DNA of 59,189 bases from positions 1-59,189 of the forward strand of contig CAYXSA010000015.1 in assembly GCA_964467315.1 (NCBI GenBank). Direction: 5' to 3'. Positions 40,201-48,712 of this stretch are shown piece after piece (positions within the stretch are counted from its first letter, which is position 1; each line of letters begins with the position of its first letter). This DNA comes from JAAFIM01 sp964467315. GTDB lineage: Bacteria > Bacteroidota > Bacteroidia > Chitinophagales > Saprospiraceae. The notes beneath the pieces were generated by a model that had not been told where the DNA came from, ran no database searches, and saw only the letters and a list, made by a program, of their open reading frames with translations. The position numbers and the translations under genes were made by a program.

Positions 40201-42204
40201 AGCATTCAAATTTATATCGCCGCGAGAATCTACGACCATCGTCGGGAAGGTGCCGCCGATAGTCTGCGCCGTCAGCGGAGCTACATCGTTGATATAAAAA
40301 ATGCAATTGTTTGTGTAATTGATGATAGGGGAGGTCGCTTGCGTGATAAGCGGCCAGCCGCCACCGCGCGTATGCACCCGCACATTGTCGAAATCGCGGC
40401 TCGCCATCGTAAAATGGCTCAAGCTAATGCCTAAATTGCTTGCCCGCAGTATACTGTTGGTGCGCATGAACAAGCCCCCACAGTACATAGAATCCAGCAG
40501 CGTATAATCGCTCGATGCGGCGATGCTGGTCGTTATATTGATGGGCACAGCGTTGGTTCTTAGCGTTTTGCCGATGCCATAGAGCGCCAAGCCTGTAGCC
40601 ACCTCATAATGCCCGCTTGTGCCATTGATTTGCTGCATCTGCGGCGCAAAAACCACATCGCCCAAGACACAAAGCGAATTGCCTGTAAGCTGCAAACGAA
40701 CCCCCGCTACCACTGTCGGTAGCCAAGTCATGTTTTGGCAGTAAGCTATGTTTTGATTGACCAAAACGCGGGTTGCCCCCGATAGATTGTTGAAAAATAC
40801 GTCCGTATTGGGCGAAGGCAACTGCATCACCTGCACGCCGCCCGCATCATACCAGTTTTCTTCGTCGTGCCAATTGTCGCTTATCGTATTGCGGAAGTAT
40901 AATTCCGTAGGACAAGCCGCAGGGGCTGTGATGGCGATATTCGCATTGCCGCCGCCATCGAAACTATTGTTGGCTTCATACGTGCGCCCGCCTGTGGTAT
41001 TGCCATTGATTTTCTTTAGCAAGACATTGTTTAGCACCAAATGACCCGCAGTCTTTTTCTGTATCGAAGAGGTAGTCGTAGCATAACTCTCGATAATCGC
41101 TACATTGCCGCAGCCCGTAGGGGCTATCAGATTATCAAAAACGCCGCTTGCCAGCACTATTTGCGAGCCATTGTTTAGCTCCAGCGTATTTGCGTCGAAA
41201 GTCGTATTATGTACCGTTGTGCCCGCTGCTACGCGCATATAATCCGCCCGCAAGGTGCCGCCCCAAGCGGTGCGATGCCGCGCAGTTTGCAAGGTTATCG
41301 TATCCAGCACGATGCCACTGTGAAAGCTCATGCTTAAAGTCCCGCCTGAATTGCTCGAGGTACGCAGCAGTATATGCGAGCCTACTGCCGAAAAATTGGC
41401 GGCGGGCAAACTCGTATTGATACCAAATATCGGCGAACCGTTGGAGCCTGCATTCATCAGCAAATCAATGCGCGAGCCGTCGAAGGTGATGCGCCGCGCC
41501 GTATTGCTGTTGCTCGATACGAAACCGTCCGCATCAATAGGCTGCCCATTCGTATCAAAATGCCCGTTGATATGGTAGATAATGCCGCCATTGGGGTCTT
41601 CTGGCGTATAGGTATTGCTGCCTGTGCGGTTATTTACGACTAAAGGCGAAAGTAATTCCAGCGTCGCCAGCGGGTCGATGTCTATCCGAAAATCATTTAC
41701 CCGCATATTATGCCCCCGCGCATCGAGGTAAAAGATATTTGCGCCGATGCCCTTGAAAATCAAAGCGCCGCGATAGTTGAAATTCAAACTGCCTGCATTT
41801 GGCAAAACCATATTGCCGTACACTTCCAGCGTCTTATTGTAAGTCCCCGCCAGCGTCGGCGCGGTCATTATCGTCGCGTCCCAAAACATATTGAAGCAGT
41901 TCGCATTGGCGTTGATGGTTACCGTAGCGCCTGCGCCCGCAAAGGAACTTGCCGTAAAATAAACATTGTCCGACGAGCGGGGCGATTGGCAAGGCTCCAC
42001 GCCAGAGCCGATGCTGCCTACACGCCAAGCCGCAGGGTCGTTGTAATTGCCGCCGCCATTTGCCGCCGTGCCTACCCAATAAAGGTTTAGCCCCGTCGTG
42101 CCGACGCATTGAGCCGCCGCCGCTGCGGGCAAGCCAAAAATAAGTACAAAAAAAGCAGCCCATCGAGCCACCCGCGAACATAAATAATTAAAAGTAGGAT
42201 ACAT
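37216..42204 (-). CDS. Giant secreted surface protein, T9SS substrate (type A sorting domain)
   Basis: A 1,662-residue protein with a signal peptide (AAFFVLIFGLPAAAAAQ). The body is built of repeated beta-strand segments of the sort seen in right-handed parallel beta-helix adhesins: YWVGTAANGGGNYNDPAAW, YFRNTISDNWHDEENW, YYWRAKSSNPANFVGDWSDPEHW each open a block, followed by NVVF/NVYF strands with Asn/Thr-rich turns. There are about three such blocks of 350-400 residues. The last part has a fibronectin-like stretch (ISWKVAEAEQTARYEIERS). It ends in a T9SS type A C-terminal domain (VLPNPAKEAATLRLG, then LPSGVYSLQVLH, QLIKE). It is probably exported through the T9SS and anchored to the cell surface. 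Confidence 0.9.
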   Translation of the reverse strand: MYPTFNYLCSRVARWAAFFVLIFGLPAAAAAQCVGTTGLNLYWVGTAANGGGNYNDPAAWRVGSIGSGVEPCQSPRSSDNVYFTASSFAGAGATVTINANANCFNMFWDATIMTAPTLAGTYNKTLEVYGNMVLPNAGSLNFNYRGALIFKGIGANIFYLDARGHNMRVNDFRIDIDPLATLELLSPLVVNNRTGSNTYTPEDPNGGIIYHINGHFDTNGQPIDADGFVSSNSNTARRITFDGSRIDLLMNAGSNGSPIFGINTSLPAANFSAVGSHILLRTSSNSGGTLSMSFHSGIVLDTITLQTARHRTAWGGTLRADYMRVAAGTTVHNTTFDANTLELNNGSQIVLASGVFDNLIAPTGCGNVAIIESYATTTSSIQKKTAGHLVLNNVLLKKINGNTTGGRTYEANNSFDGGGNANIAITAPAACPTELYFRNTISDNWHDEENWYDAGGVQVMQLPSPNTDVFFNNLSGATRVLVNQNIAYCQNMTWLPTVVAGVRLQLTGNSLCVLGDVVFAPQMQQINGTSGHYEVATGLALYGIGKTLRTNAVPINITTSIAASSDYTLLDSMYCGGLFMRTNSILRASNLGISLSHFTMASRDFDNVRVHTRGGGWPLITQATSPIINYTNNCIFYINDVAPLTAQTIGGTFPTMVVDSRGDINLNATIREDLIVRRSANFAFRTGYSTNITVQGNAYFASGIEVLFSSLTSFFRVSGNLTAVGSCIQPNSIRTSTGDPIEFRINGVATIENAFLKGLNSTFPITAVNSIDGTSNTNITFSSGVGTTYYWRAKSSNPANFVGDWSDPEHWTTNPASTIGDNACVPTLADNVVFDVASRSASSNGCTISAQAFCNNLTATSDIIINSPTIAQAWYIGGNVDIANTVQISNYRGYMFLIGAGAFTFNTNGMGLRVRELVFDNPAGSWTLQSNLELDDAFSSTWSGRLFLNAGSLDLNGHDLTLHNGFVSETNKARTLIFTGSDINILMSGAYTTSTNQIRPWSILNAATMNLQAGTINMLDGSNSSSIELRLGDGLNYGIINITDANEIIYFRGNSQVQYGNFNSSAYFYNDMRFDSIGFHGGKTYVIAAGRTQTLNAPNGKMLSFGTSSSFVNLQSSTPSAKAYIYKDHGPGFCIDFLKVQGVIALRQNNIALVPAPYDATHTASLYFDTGNNCDDINGSATSDPNSIWRFSLQPLVTPQYDGTPIQQVCAVTTPASFTIPVVGTGDYVVNYTWVSGAANGSGIINATDSDGNGATAEQITVPINTSNPNITYTFLITTFRCGEETTPIPATITVQQPAANLLTGVLQTATCTFNNAPQWLTMIGSTNNRPMLSIMDYTGAGDNTALGSVQARTDFTATTQTVNIGGTNYPYLRRFWTITPTTNHAAFVRLYFTQTELNTLAAAPTYMGTYTGTLNPATQIQVVRYASGTVGVGAEQIIPHTVTPLTGAAAAPFSSTAGVICVEFYVPSFSAFIIVPTQEALLPLELQAFEAHKYSERQTLISWKVAEAEQTARYEIERSRDGIRGTVIGTVDSRRLAREDSYEFIDAAPHNGYNYYRLRSIDDDGTTHLSDWRTVLFGEESHTIQVLPNPAKEAATLRLGAAARIEVRLYNALGQLAFEQRFDSASDAFELPLAQLPSGVYSLQVLHLDSQSAQTIQLIKE

Positions 42205-42260
42205 AAATAATGATTATTGGAAAATATATAGTTGTGCAATGTCTGTTTAGGGGCTGTTTT

Positions 42261-42342
42261 GGGCGTGCCCGCGCCGCTAAAAAGGCGGCGCGGTCGGGCT
42301 ATTCGGGGCAGCCACAAGAGCTGCCCCTACTATCCCTCACGC
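42261..42342 (+). repeat. Family A intergenic repeat, copy 14 (compact)
   Basis: Plus orientation and the shortest full copy (82 bp): GGGCGTGCCC, GCGCCGCTAAAAAGGCGGCGC, GGTCGGGCTAT, GGGGCAGC/GCTGCCCC and TATCCCTCACGC. It is a good minimal model of the element. Confidence 0.92.
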
Positions 42343-42409
42343 AATCATGGCGCACGCCGCAAAAAGTTGCGGCGCGCATTTCTGTTTTTTTTTTCGTAGA
42401 AATGCCTGC

Positions 42410-42566
42410 GCCCCGCCGCCCTTTGCGGTGGGGCAAGCGCGTGAGGGATAGTAGGGACGACTGCGAAGCAGCCGCGAAGCGCATCAACATTCGCCCCTTT
42501 TGGGGCGATGGTGATACGGCTCGGATAGCCCGACCGCGCCGCCTTTTTAGCGGCGCGGGCACGCCC
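42410..42566 (-). repeat. Family A intergenic repeat, copy 15
   Basis: Minus orientation, opposed to copy 14. The variable region is long (GACTGCGAAGCAGCC, GCGAAT...ATTCGCC, CGCCCCTTTTGGGGCG). The left arm CGCGCCGCCTTTTTAGCGGCGCG is almost the same as that of copy 14, so the two left ends form a long inverted repeat. Confidence 0.9.
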
Positions 42567-42586
42567 AAAAAAACAAAAAACTAATT

Positions 42587-44062
42587 TTAATAGGCTCTGG
42601 CGAAAAGCACCCGCGCCTTTGCGGGCTTGCCTGTGAGGACGCAAAGGGGATTTTCCACAGCGGGCGCGAGCGACTCGAAGGGAATGCAGCGGGTGGTAGC
42701 TTTGGTGAGTTCCTTGATTTTTTCTTCCGTTTCCGCCGTGCCGTCCCAGTAAGCATAAGCAAAGCCGCCCTTGTTTTCGACCACATCTACAAACTCCGCC
42801 CAAGTGCTGACGGTGTGCGTTTGTGCCTTTTGGCGCTCTTTTGCGCGCTCAAACAGGCTTTTTTGTATGTCGGCGAGTAGATTTTCGATATGCTCGGCGA
42901 TGCCGTCGAGGCTTTGGCTATACTTTTGGCGGGTATCGCGGCGGCAAATCTCCGCTACGCCCTGCTCCAAATCGCGCGCGCCTACGACCACGCGCACAGG
43001 CACGCCGCGCATTTCGTGCTCGGCAAACTTAAAGCCAGGGCGCGCCTTCGCATCGTCGTCGTATTGGGTCGAGATGCCTTTGGCATGCAGCTCCGCGCGC
43101 AAGCGGGCTACTACGGCGTTTATTTCCTCCGTCGCCTTAGGCACGGGCACAAAAACCACCTGTATGGGCGCTAATTTGGGCGGCAAAACCAACCCGAAAT
43201 CGTCGGAATGCGTCATAATGAGCGCGCCCATCAGGCGCGTAGACACGCCCCAAGAGGTCGCCCAAACATGCTCTTTTTCGTTCTTTTCGTTCAAAAAAGT
43301 AACATCGAAAGCCTTAGCGAAATTTTGCCCCAAGAAATGCGAGGTGCCCGATTGCAAAGCCTTGCCGTCTTGCATCATCGCCTCTATAGTGTAGGTATCT
43401 TCTGCGCCTGCGAAGCGCTCGCTTTCGGTTTTTTCGCCCTTATAGACGGGCATAGACATAAAATCTTCGGCAAATTCGGCGTAGACTTCGAGCATTTTTT
43501 TCGACTCTTCTACGGCTTCTGCCTTAGTGGCATGCGCCGTATGCCCTTCCTGCCAAAGAAATTCGGTTGTGCGCAAAAATAGGCGGGTGCGCATCTCCCA
43601 ACGCACGACGTTTGCCCATTGGTTGATGAGCAAGGGTAGGTCGCGGTAGGACTGTATCCAATCTTTGTAGGTGTCCCAAATGATGGTTTCGCTGGTGGGG
43701 CGTATGATGAGTTCTTCTTCGAGTTTGGCTGTGGGGTCTACGACTACGCCGCTACCGTTGGGGTCGTTCATCAGTCGATGATGCGTAACAACGGCGCATT
43801 CTTTGGCGAAACCATCGACGTGTGCCGCCTCTTTGCTCAAAAAGCTCTTGGGTATCAGCAGGGGGAAGTAGGCGTTTTGATGCCCCGTTTCCTTAAAACG
43901 GCGGTCGAGTTGGTCGCGCATTTTCTCCCAAATGGCGAAGCCGTAAGGCTTAATGACCATGCAGCCCTTTACTTTGGAATTGCTGGCTAAGTTGGCTTTT
44001 TCTACGATATCGATATACCATTTGGAATAGTCGACGCTCTGGCTGGTGATTTCTTTGGACAT
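42587..44062 (-). CDS. proS: Prolyl-tRNA synthetase (short, archaeal/eukaryote-like form)
   Basis: A 491-residue class II aminoacyl-tRNA synthetase. Motif 2 is visible (WEMRTRLFLRTTEFLWQEGHTAH), as are the ProRS-specific RPTSETIIW, AHVDGFAKE, LQSGTSHFLGQNFAKAFDV and the C-terminal anticodon-binding and zinc-like domain ending ARAY. The bacterial editing insertion (INS) between motifs 2 and 3 is absent and the C-terminus ends in Tyr, as in the archaeal/eukaryote-type enzyme that several Bacteroidota use. It attaches proline to tRNA-Pro in the cytoplasm. Three 18-bp tandem repeats lie just upstream (44077-44130), in what should be its leader or promoter. Confidence 0.96.
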   Translation of the reverse strand: MSKEITSQSVDYSKWYIDIVEKANLASNSKVKGCMVIKPYGFAIWEKMRDQLDRRFKETGHQNAYFPLLIPKSFLSKEAAHVDGFAKECAVVTHHRLMNDPNGSGVVVDPTAKLEEELIIRPTSETIIWDTYKDWIQSYRDLPLLINQWANVVRWEMRTRLFLRTTEFLWQEGHTAHATKAEAVEESKKMLEVYAEFAEDFMSMPVYKGEKTESERFAGAEDTYTIEAMMQDGKALQSGTSHFLGQNFAKAFDVTFLNEKNEKEHVWATSWGVSTRLMGALIMTHSDDFGLVLPPKLAPIQVVFVPVPKATEEINAVVARLRAELHAKGISTQYDDDAKARPGFKFAEHEMRGVPVRVVVGARDLEQGVAEICRRDTRQKYSQSLDGIAEHIENLLADIQKSLFERAKERQKAQTHTVSTWAEFVDVVENKGGFAYAYWDGTAETEEKIKELTKATTRCIPFESLAPAVENPLCVLTGKPAKARVLFARAY

Positions 44063-44076
44063 GATTTCTTTATTGT

Positions 44077-44130
44077 GCGTTATGTTTGGGTAGTGCGTTA
44101 TGTTTAGGTTGTGCGTTATGTTTAGGTACT
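44077..44130. repeat. Three 18-bp tandem repeats upstream of proS
   Basis: The unit GTGCGTTATGTTTRGGTW is repeated three times without a gap (44077-44094, 44095-44112, 44113-44130), with one or two differences. It begins 15 bp upstream of the proS ATG (44062), so it lies in the leader or promoter. Confidence 0.9.
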
Positions 44131-44164
44131 ATGCCGCCTCACGGCGGCAGTGGTAGCAAGTATT
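44125..44164 (+). repeat. Family B hairpin repeat, copy 3
   Basis: GGTACTATGCCGCC, TCAC, GGCGGCAGTGGTAGCAAGTA. It is inverted with respect to copy 4 at 44417-44460. Confidence 0.75.
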
Positions 44165-44244
44165 TTGTTTTGCTGCTGGCTAAAAAATATGCTATATTTT
44201 CACTTTTCACTTTTCGCTACGCGTTTACTTCGTATTCACTTTTT

Positions 44245-44353
44245 GGGCGTGCCCCCGCTCCCCGCGCCTAAACGGCGCTTAAAGGTCGCGGGGTCGGGCT
44301 ATCCGCTACATCACCTTCGCTACGCTCGGTGGTTTCGCTGCTATCCCTCACGC
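44245..44353 (+). repeat. Family A intergenic repeat, copy 16
   Basis: Plus orientation. The left arm CCCCGCGCC...GGTCGCGGGG contains a nested GGCGCTTAAAGG. The variable hairpin is CATCACC...GGTG type as in copies 11, 13 and 18. The right end is TATCCCTCACGC. Confidence 0.88.
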
Positions 44354-44416
44354 AGCGCGGCGACCAAGCTGCACCTTCAACGACAAAAACGGAGTTAAAG
44401 CGAAACGAATGACCAA

Positions 44417-44460
44417 TAGTACTTGCTACCACTGCCGCCGCGAGGCGGCATATTACCTAT
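44417..44460 (-). repeat. Family B hairpin repeat, copy 4
   Basis: AGTACTTGCTACCACTGCC, then GCCGCGAGGCGGC, then ATATTACC. It is the inverted partner of copy 3; together they bracket about 330 bp containing family A copy 16. Confidence 0.75.
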
Positions 44461-44479
44461 ACATAAAGCACATTCGTCA

Positions 44480-45451
44480 TTAGAGTTGGACGTATTTGGC
44501 GGGGTTGACGGGTTGTCCGTGATACCAGATTTCAAAATGCAGGTGTGGCCCCTCTGTTTGTTCGCCTGTATTGCCGATGATAGCGATGGCTTCTCCTGCT
44601 TGGACTTTATCGCCCATTTTTTTGAGTAGGGCGGAGTTGTGTTTATAGAAGGAGAGGACGTTATTGGGGTGTTGAACGGCGATAAGATGCCCTGTATCGG
44701 CTGACCAAGTGGCGATGACGACGGTACCCGCTTGGGTGGATTTGATGGGCGTGCCTTTGGGGGCGACGATGTCGATGCCGTAATGGGCGCGGGCAGCGGA
44801 AAAGGTATCGGAGATGATACCGCGAAGGGGTGGCAGGAAGTTGATTTGTTCGAGGCGCACGAGGGCATTGGCGAAGTCGGCGGAGCTGGAGCTATTGCCT
44901 ATTGTGTTGGGTTGGGGGCTGGGCTTGGGTTCGCTGCTGCTGGCTATATCTGCGTCGATGTTGGTGGAGCGCATCATTTTATTGACAGCTTCGTTGGTTG
45001 CGGGCATTTCGCGGCTGCCTTTGGGTTTGCTGTCGCTGCTGTCCAATTCGGCGAGTTGGTTGCGTTTGCTTTTGATGTCTTTTTCGGTTTCTACGTTGTG
45101 GTTGAGGACTTTTTGTATTTTATCGATGTAGATATCGCGGGTGATGATTTCGGATTCTAAGGAGTCGAGTTGTCCGTGAATCATGAGCAGTTGTTGGCGG
45201 ATGTCAGCATCGCTCATTTGTTGGACGGCGTAGGCATGGGCTTGATTGGGGTTGCTACCGCCGATGAGCCGCGCCAAAGCGAAGGCAGAAAGCAGCCAAA
45301 GGGCGAGAAAGCTAAGCGCGATAAATAGGGCATTGCGTGCGGATAGGCGCAGGGAGCTTTCTTCTTTGTAGCTGCCATCGTTCATCACGACGAGCCTATG
45401 CTGGGGGCTTATCCATGCGAACAGTCGGCGTTTGGTTTTTTTTTCGGACAT
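44480..45451 (-). CDS. M23-family peptidoglycan metallopeptidase, membrane-anchored
   Basis: A 323-residue protein: short cytoplasmic N-terminus, one membrane segment (about 40-62), a coiled-coil-like stretch (about 75-140), a Ser/Pro-rich linker and a C-terminal LytM/M23 domain (about 205-320). The zinc-site residues are intact: His223 and Asp227 (HYGID), His303 and His305 (GPHLHFE). It is expected to cut peptidoglycan cross-links in the periplasm, or to act as a regulator of cell-wall hydrolysis. The start MSEKKTKRR is preferred; the longer frame from 45751 translates family A copy 17. Divergent from the PorW-like gene. Confidence 0.92.
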   Translation of the reverse strand: MSEKKTKRRLFAWISPQHRLVVMNDGSYKEESSLRLSARNALFIALSFLALWLLSAFALARLIGGSNPNQAHAYAVQQMSDADIRQQLLMIHGQLDSLESEIITRDIYIDKIQKVLNHNVETEKDIKSKRNQLAELDSSDSKPKGSREMPATNEAVNKMMRSTNIDADIASSSEPKPSPQPNTIGNSSSSADFANALVRLEQINFLPPLRGIISDTFSAARAHYGIDIVAPKGTPIKSTQAGTVVIATWSADTGHLIAVQHPNNVLSFYKHNSALLKKMGDKVQAGEAIAIIGNTGEQTEGPHLHFEIWYHGQPVNPAKYVQL

Positions 45452-45787
45452 AATCGCTATTGTGTATTGGGGGTGTGCAAATTTTGAAAGGCGAAAATAC
45501 GATAAAAATGCGTTACTTTGCGCTAAAGTAGGCGTATTTGCGGCGTTTTGGCGTTTTTCGCCGTTTACGCTGGGGTGCGGGCAAATTTTAGGGCGAAAAC
45601 TTGCATCTTGTTTATTTATCCCGCCTGCCCTTATTCGAGGCGAATCCCTACGGAGTCCCTCGCGTGAGGGATAGGAGCGAAACCAGCCGCCACAGGCGGC
45701 TGATGTAGCGGATAGCCCGACCCCGCGCCTTGCGCGGGGGCACGCCCCCAAAAAAACTCCTTAAAGTATAGTTATCCTTCATAATAT
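45452..45787. other. Divergent intergenic region without a gene
   Basis: 336 bp between the M23 gene and the PorW-like gene. It contains family A copy 17 and a preceding small palindrome (TTCGAGGCGAATC). The rest is unique; no firm promoter box was recognised. Confidence 0.65.
45662..45749 (-). repeat. Family A intergenic repeat, copy 17
   Basis: Minus orientation, compact. The variable hairpin is CAGCCGCC/GGCGGCTG, and the left arm CCCCGCGCCTTGCGCGGGG is short. The left end GGCACGCCCC ends near 45749, about 38 bp before the PorW-like start. Confidence 0.88.
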
Positions 45788-48712
45788 ATGCGTACAATCT
45801 ATCTTTTTTTGCTGCTCACACTTGGCAGCTTCGCCGTTTTGACGCAGGGCTGCAAGACCGCCGACGGCAGGCTGACGAAACTCGGCAAGGGTTATCACAA
45901 CCTGACGGGGCGCTATAATGCCTATTATCATTCGGGGCTGCGCGTAACAAAGGCGCACGAAACCATCACGGAACAGTACCGCGATAATTACAATGAGTTG
46001 TTGCCGCTTTATACCTATGTGGCGAATACGGATACCAATTCCATCAAAGCGCCTTTGGACGAGGCGATACGCAAATTGGCGCTTAATATCGAGCTGCATC
46101 GACCTGGTCAATGGACGGATGACAGTTATTTGATGCTGGGCGAAATCGAGTTTTTGAAGCGCAATTACGCCAAATCGGCGGCTACCTTTCAGTACATCGT
46201 AGACAAGTACAATCCCGATAAACCGCGCTCCGCGATGGACGCGGAAGAACTTGCCGAATTGAAGCTAAAACAAGCAAAGGAGAACAAAAAGAAGAAAAAA
46301 GAAAGCGCCAAAAAGAAGAAAAAGAAGAAGAAAAAACCCGCGAAAAAACCTTCTTCCAAAAAGAAAAAGAAGAAGAAAAAGCCTGCGCCCAAGCCCGTCG
46401 ATAAAACTAAAGACGGCGGCACAGCCGCACCCGACCCCGAAAAAGAGGCAGAAGAGGAAGAGCCCAAACCCAAAAAGACCAAAGGCAGCCATAAGCCCGC
46501 CCGCCCTGCGGCTATGCTTTGGCTTGCAAAGTCTTTGATAGAGATGAAGCAGTATAGCGAAGCGGCTTTGTACCTTCGCCTGCTCGACGCAGACCCAAAT
46601 ACCCCCCGCAAGCTGCGCAGCGAAATACAAGCCGTGCAGGCGCATTTGTGGATTGCCCAAAAGGAGTACACCAAAGCCATAGAGCCCTTGACGAAGGCTA
46701 TAGAACTCTGCAAAAAACGGCGCATAAAATCGCGCTACGTCTACGTGCTCGCCCAGCTTCATGAGCGGCAAAACAATGCCCAACTTGCCTACGAGAGCTA
46801 TCGCCGTGTTGTCAAGCTAAAGCCCTCGTATGAGATGGATTTAAACGCCCGCCTATCGATGGCGAAAATGGGTGCCAAGGCAGGCAATACCGACCAAAAT
46901 CCTGAACTCGCCCTGCGCCGTATGCTGCGCGAAGAGAAAAACGAAGAGTATAAAGACCAGATTTATTTTGCCTTGGCTGAGGTGCAACTGCGCAACGGCA
47001 AAAAGGAAGAAGGCATTGCTTCTTTGCAGGCTTCTATGGCTAATAGCAAGGGCGGCCCACAGCGGGCGGAAGCCTCCTATCTGCTCGCTACCCTTTATTA
47101 TGAAGCGAAGGATTATGTGCCCGCTTATCTGTATGCGGACTCCGCCGCGCAGGCACTCGCCAAAGAAGACCCGCGCAGCACGGATATGAGCGCCCGCAAA
47201 CGTAGCTTAGAGCGTTACGCAACCAATACGCTCGCGCTGACCCTCAACGACAGCCTACTTGCCCTTTCTCGCCTGCCTTATGAGGAGCAAAAAGCCTACG
47301 CCCAACGCGTACGCAAAGCCCAAGCAGGCATCGTAGACAAAGACGCGAAAAACGCCGACCCAAAAAACAAAGGTGGCAACGGTCGCCCTCTTAGCATAGA
47401 GGAAAAAGGACGCATGGGCGGCTTAAATAGCAAACCCGATGCAAACCCCAGCGCAAAACCCAGCGTTTCGGAAAATGCCTTGAATACCTCCCCCTTCCCC
47501 CTATACAACTCCCAGCAGCAAAAACGCGGCGAAAAAGAATTTGAAAAGCGTTTCGGCAACCGTGCTTGGGCAGACAACTGGCGCAGCGCTAAAGCCCTTT
47601 CTCAAAATCCCGCCATCGCCGCAGGCGGCGCAGCCACAGAGCTACAGCCCATGACGGAGCAAGAAACTAAAGATTTTCTCGTCAAACTGGGCATACCACA
47701 AGACGAAAAACAGCAAGCCGAATTGGAGAAAAAAATAGCCATCAACCTACTCAATATCGGCAGCGCCCAGCACGAAGATTTAGCGGAAACCGATAAGGCA
47801 CTCGCCACCCTCGAAACCCTGTATACGCGCTTCCCTAAGTCGCCCCAAGCGCTCGAAGGATTGTACCTGATGTTTAACATTTACACCCAACGCGGCGACC
47901 AAGCCCGCGCCGAAGCCTGCAAAAAACGCATTCTCGATACACACCCCACGAGCGACATCGCTAAAACGGTGCAAAATCCCAGCTTTCTCAACGCCCGTCA
48001 ACAAAAGGAAAAAGAACTTAACCAGTTTTACGAAGCCACTTATGAGGACGTACAGCGCCGCCGCTTCGAGGAGGCAATAGCCAAAATCGCTCAAGTAAGC
48101 CAGCGCTTCGGCGAGCAACACACCTTCCGCCCTCGTTTCGCACTGCTCGCCGCCATGTGCGAAGGCGGCACCAAAGGCGAACAAGATTATATAAAAGCCC
48201 TCAAAGCCGTTAGCACCAGCTTCCCCAATACGGAAGAAGATAAAAAGGCGAAAGAAATCGTCGCCGCACTCGCAAAAGGTGGCAGCACAACCACCACAGC
48301 CGAAACCAATAAAGGCAGCAACAGCGAACCCAGCGGCAGCACAAAGTTTACCGAAAATCTCAACTCGGGGCACTACATTTTGATCGTCTTCAAAGACCAA
48401 AAAACCAATGTAGAGCCTTTCCGAGCCCCCGTATCGGAGTTTAATACCCTCAATTATCCCAGCGCCCGCCTCAACGTTTCGGGCATGGCGATAGAAAACA
48501 AAATCCCCAGCATCACCATTCGCAAATTTATCAATGCCGCCGATGCACTCAATTACGTCAAACAAGCCCAAGCCGCACCCGCATTCTTAGGCGAAAATGC
48601 CCCAGAACATCGGATTTTGGTCATTCAGCAAGATAACTACAGACTCATCCTACAGCCACCCTATGGCAAATTCGACGCTTATATAGAGTTTCACGATAAA
48701 TTCTATAAGTAG
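45788..48712 (+). CDS. porW: PorW/SprE-like T9SS lipoprotein with TPRs
   Basis: A 974-residue lipoprotein (lipobox VLTQGC, Cys22). After the signal comes YHNLTGRYNAYYHSG, the conserved opening of SprE/PorW proteins, then TPR helices (about 110-150, 240-460). The C-terminal domain (about 855-974: GHYILIVFKDQKTN...FDAYIEFHDKFYK) is also typical. PorW is an outer-membrane-associated lipoprotein needed for type IX secretion and gliding. Oddly, a low-complexity Lys-rich tract (residues about 159-205, runs of 8-9 Lys) followed by an acidic/Pro segment is inserted between the first TPRs. It stands alone on the plus strand; the stop codon runs straight into a heptamer tandem repeat. Confidence 0.82.
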   Translation: MRTIYLFLLLTLGSFAVLTQGCKTADGRLTKLGKGYHNLTGRYNAYYHSGLRVTKAHETITEQYRDNYNELLPLYTYVANTDTNSIKAPLDEAIRKLALNIELHRPGQWTDDSYLMLGEIEFLKRNYAKSAATFQYIVDKYNPDKPRSAMDAEELAELKLKQAKENKKKKKESAKKKKKKKKKPAKKPSSKKKKKKKKPAPKPVDKTKDGGTAAPDPEKEAEEEEPKPKKTKGSHKPARPAAMLWLAKSLIEMKQYSEAALYLRLLDADPNTPRKLRSEIQAVQAHLWIAQKEYTKAIEPLTKAIELCKKRRIKSRYVYVLAQLHERQNNAQLAYESYRRVVKLKPSYEMDLNARLSMAKMGAKAGNTDQNPELALRRMLREEKNEEYKDQIYFALAEVQLRNGKKEEGIASLQASMANSKGGPQRAEASYLLATLYYEAKDYVPAYLYADSAAQALAKEDPRSTDMSARKRSLERYATNTLALTLNDSLLALSRLPYEEQKAYAQRVRKAQAGIVDKDAKNADPKNKGGNGRPLSIEEKGRMGGLNSKPDANPSAKPSVSENALNTSPFPLYNSQQQKRGEKEFEKRFGNRAWADNWRSAKALSQNPAIAAGGAATELQPMTEQETKDFLVKLGIPQDEKQQAELEKKIAINLLNIGSAQHEDLAETDKALATLETLYTRFPKSPQALEGLYLMFNIYTQRGDQARAEACKKRILDTHPTSDIAKTVQNPSFLNARQQKEKELNQFYEATYEDVQRRRFEEAIAKIAQVSQRFGEQHTFRPRFALLAAMCEGGTKGEQDYIKALKAVSTSFPNTEEDKKAKEIVAALAKGGSTTTTAETNKGSNSEPSGSTKFTENLNSGHYILIVFKDQKTNVEPFRAPVSEFNTLNYPSARLNVSGMAIENKIPSITIRKFINAADALNYVKQAQAAPAFLGENAPEHRILVIQQDNYRLILQPPYGKFDAYIEFHDKFYK

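Larger units (their letters stand above)
42205..42586. other. Intergenic region with two opposed family A repeats
   Basis: 382 bp between tandem minus-strand genes. It is nearly filled by copies 14 (plus) and 15 (minus), whose right ends face each other across about 70 bp. Frames read here are repeat translations, not genes. Confidence 0.75.
44063..44479. other. Intergenic region rich in repeats, no gene
   Basis: 417 bp between tandem minus-strand genes: three 18-bp tandem repeats (44077-44130), family B copy 3, short CACTTTT direct repeats (44200-44240), family A copy 16 and family B copy 4. The two family B copies are inverted and enclose the rest. Confidence 0.75.

Noticed and set aside
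42345..42803. Frames translating to GRARAAKKAARSGY...LLSLTQ-type peptides, here and at many other gaps
   Set aside because: These are translations of family A repeats. They also explain false N-terminal extensions of pbpC, the methyltransferase, the M23 peptidase and the gene at 36033.
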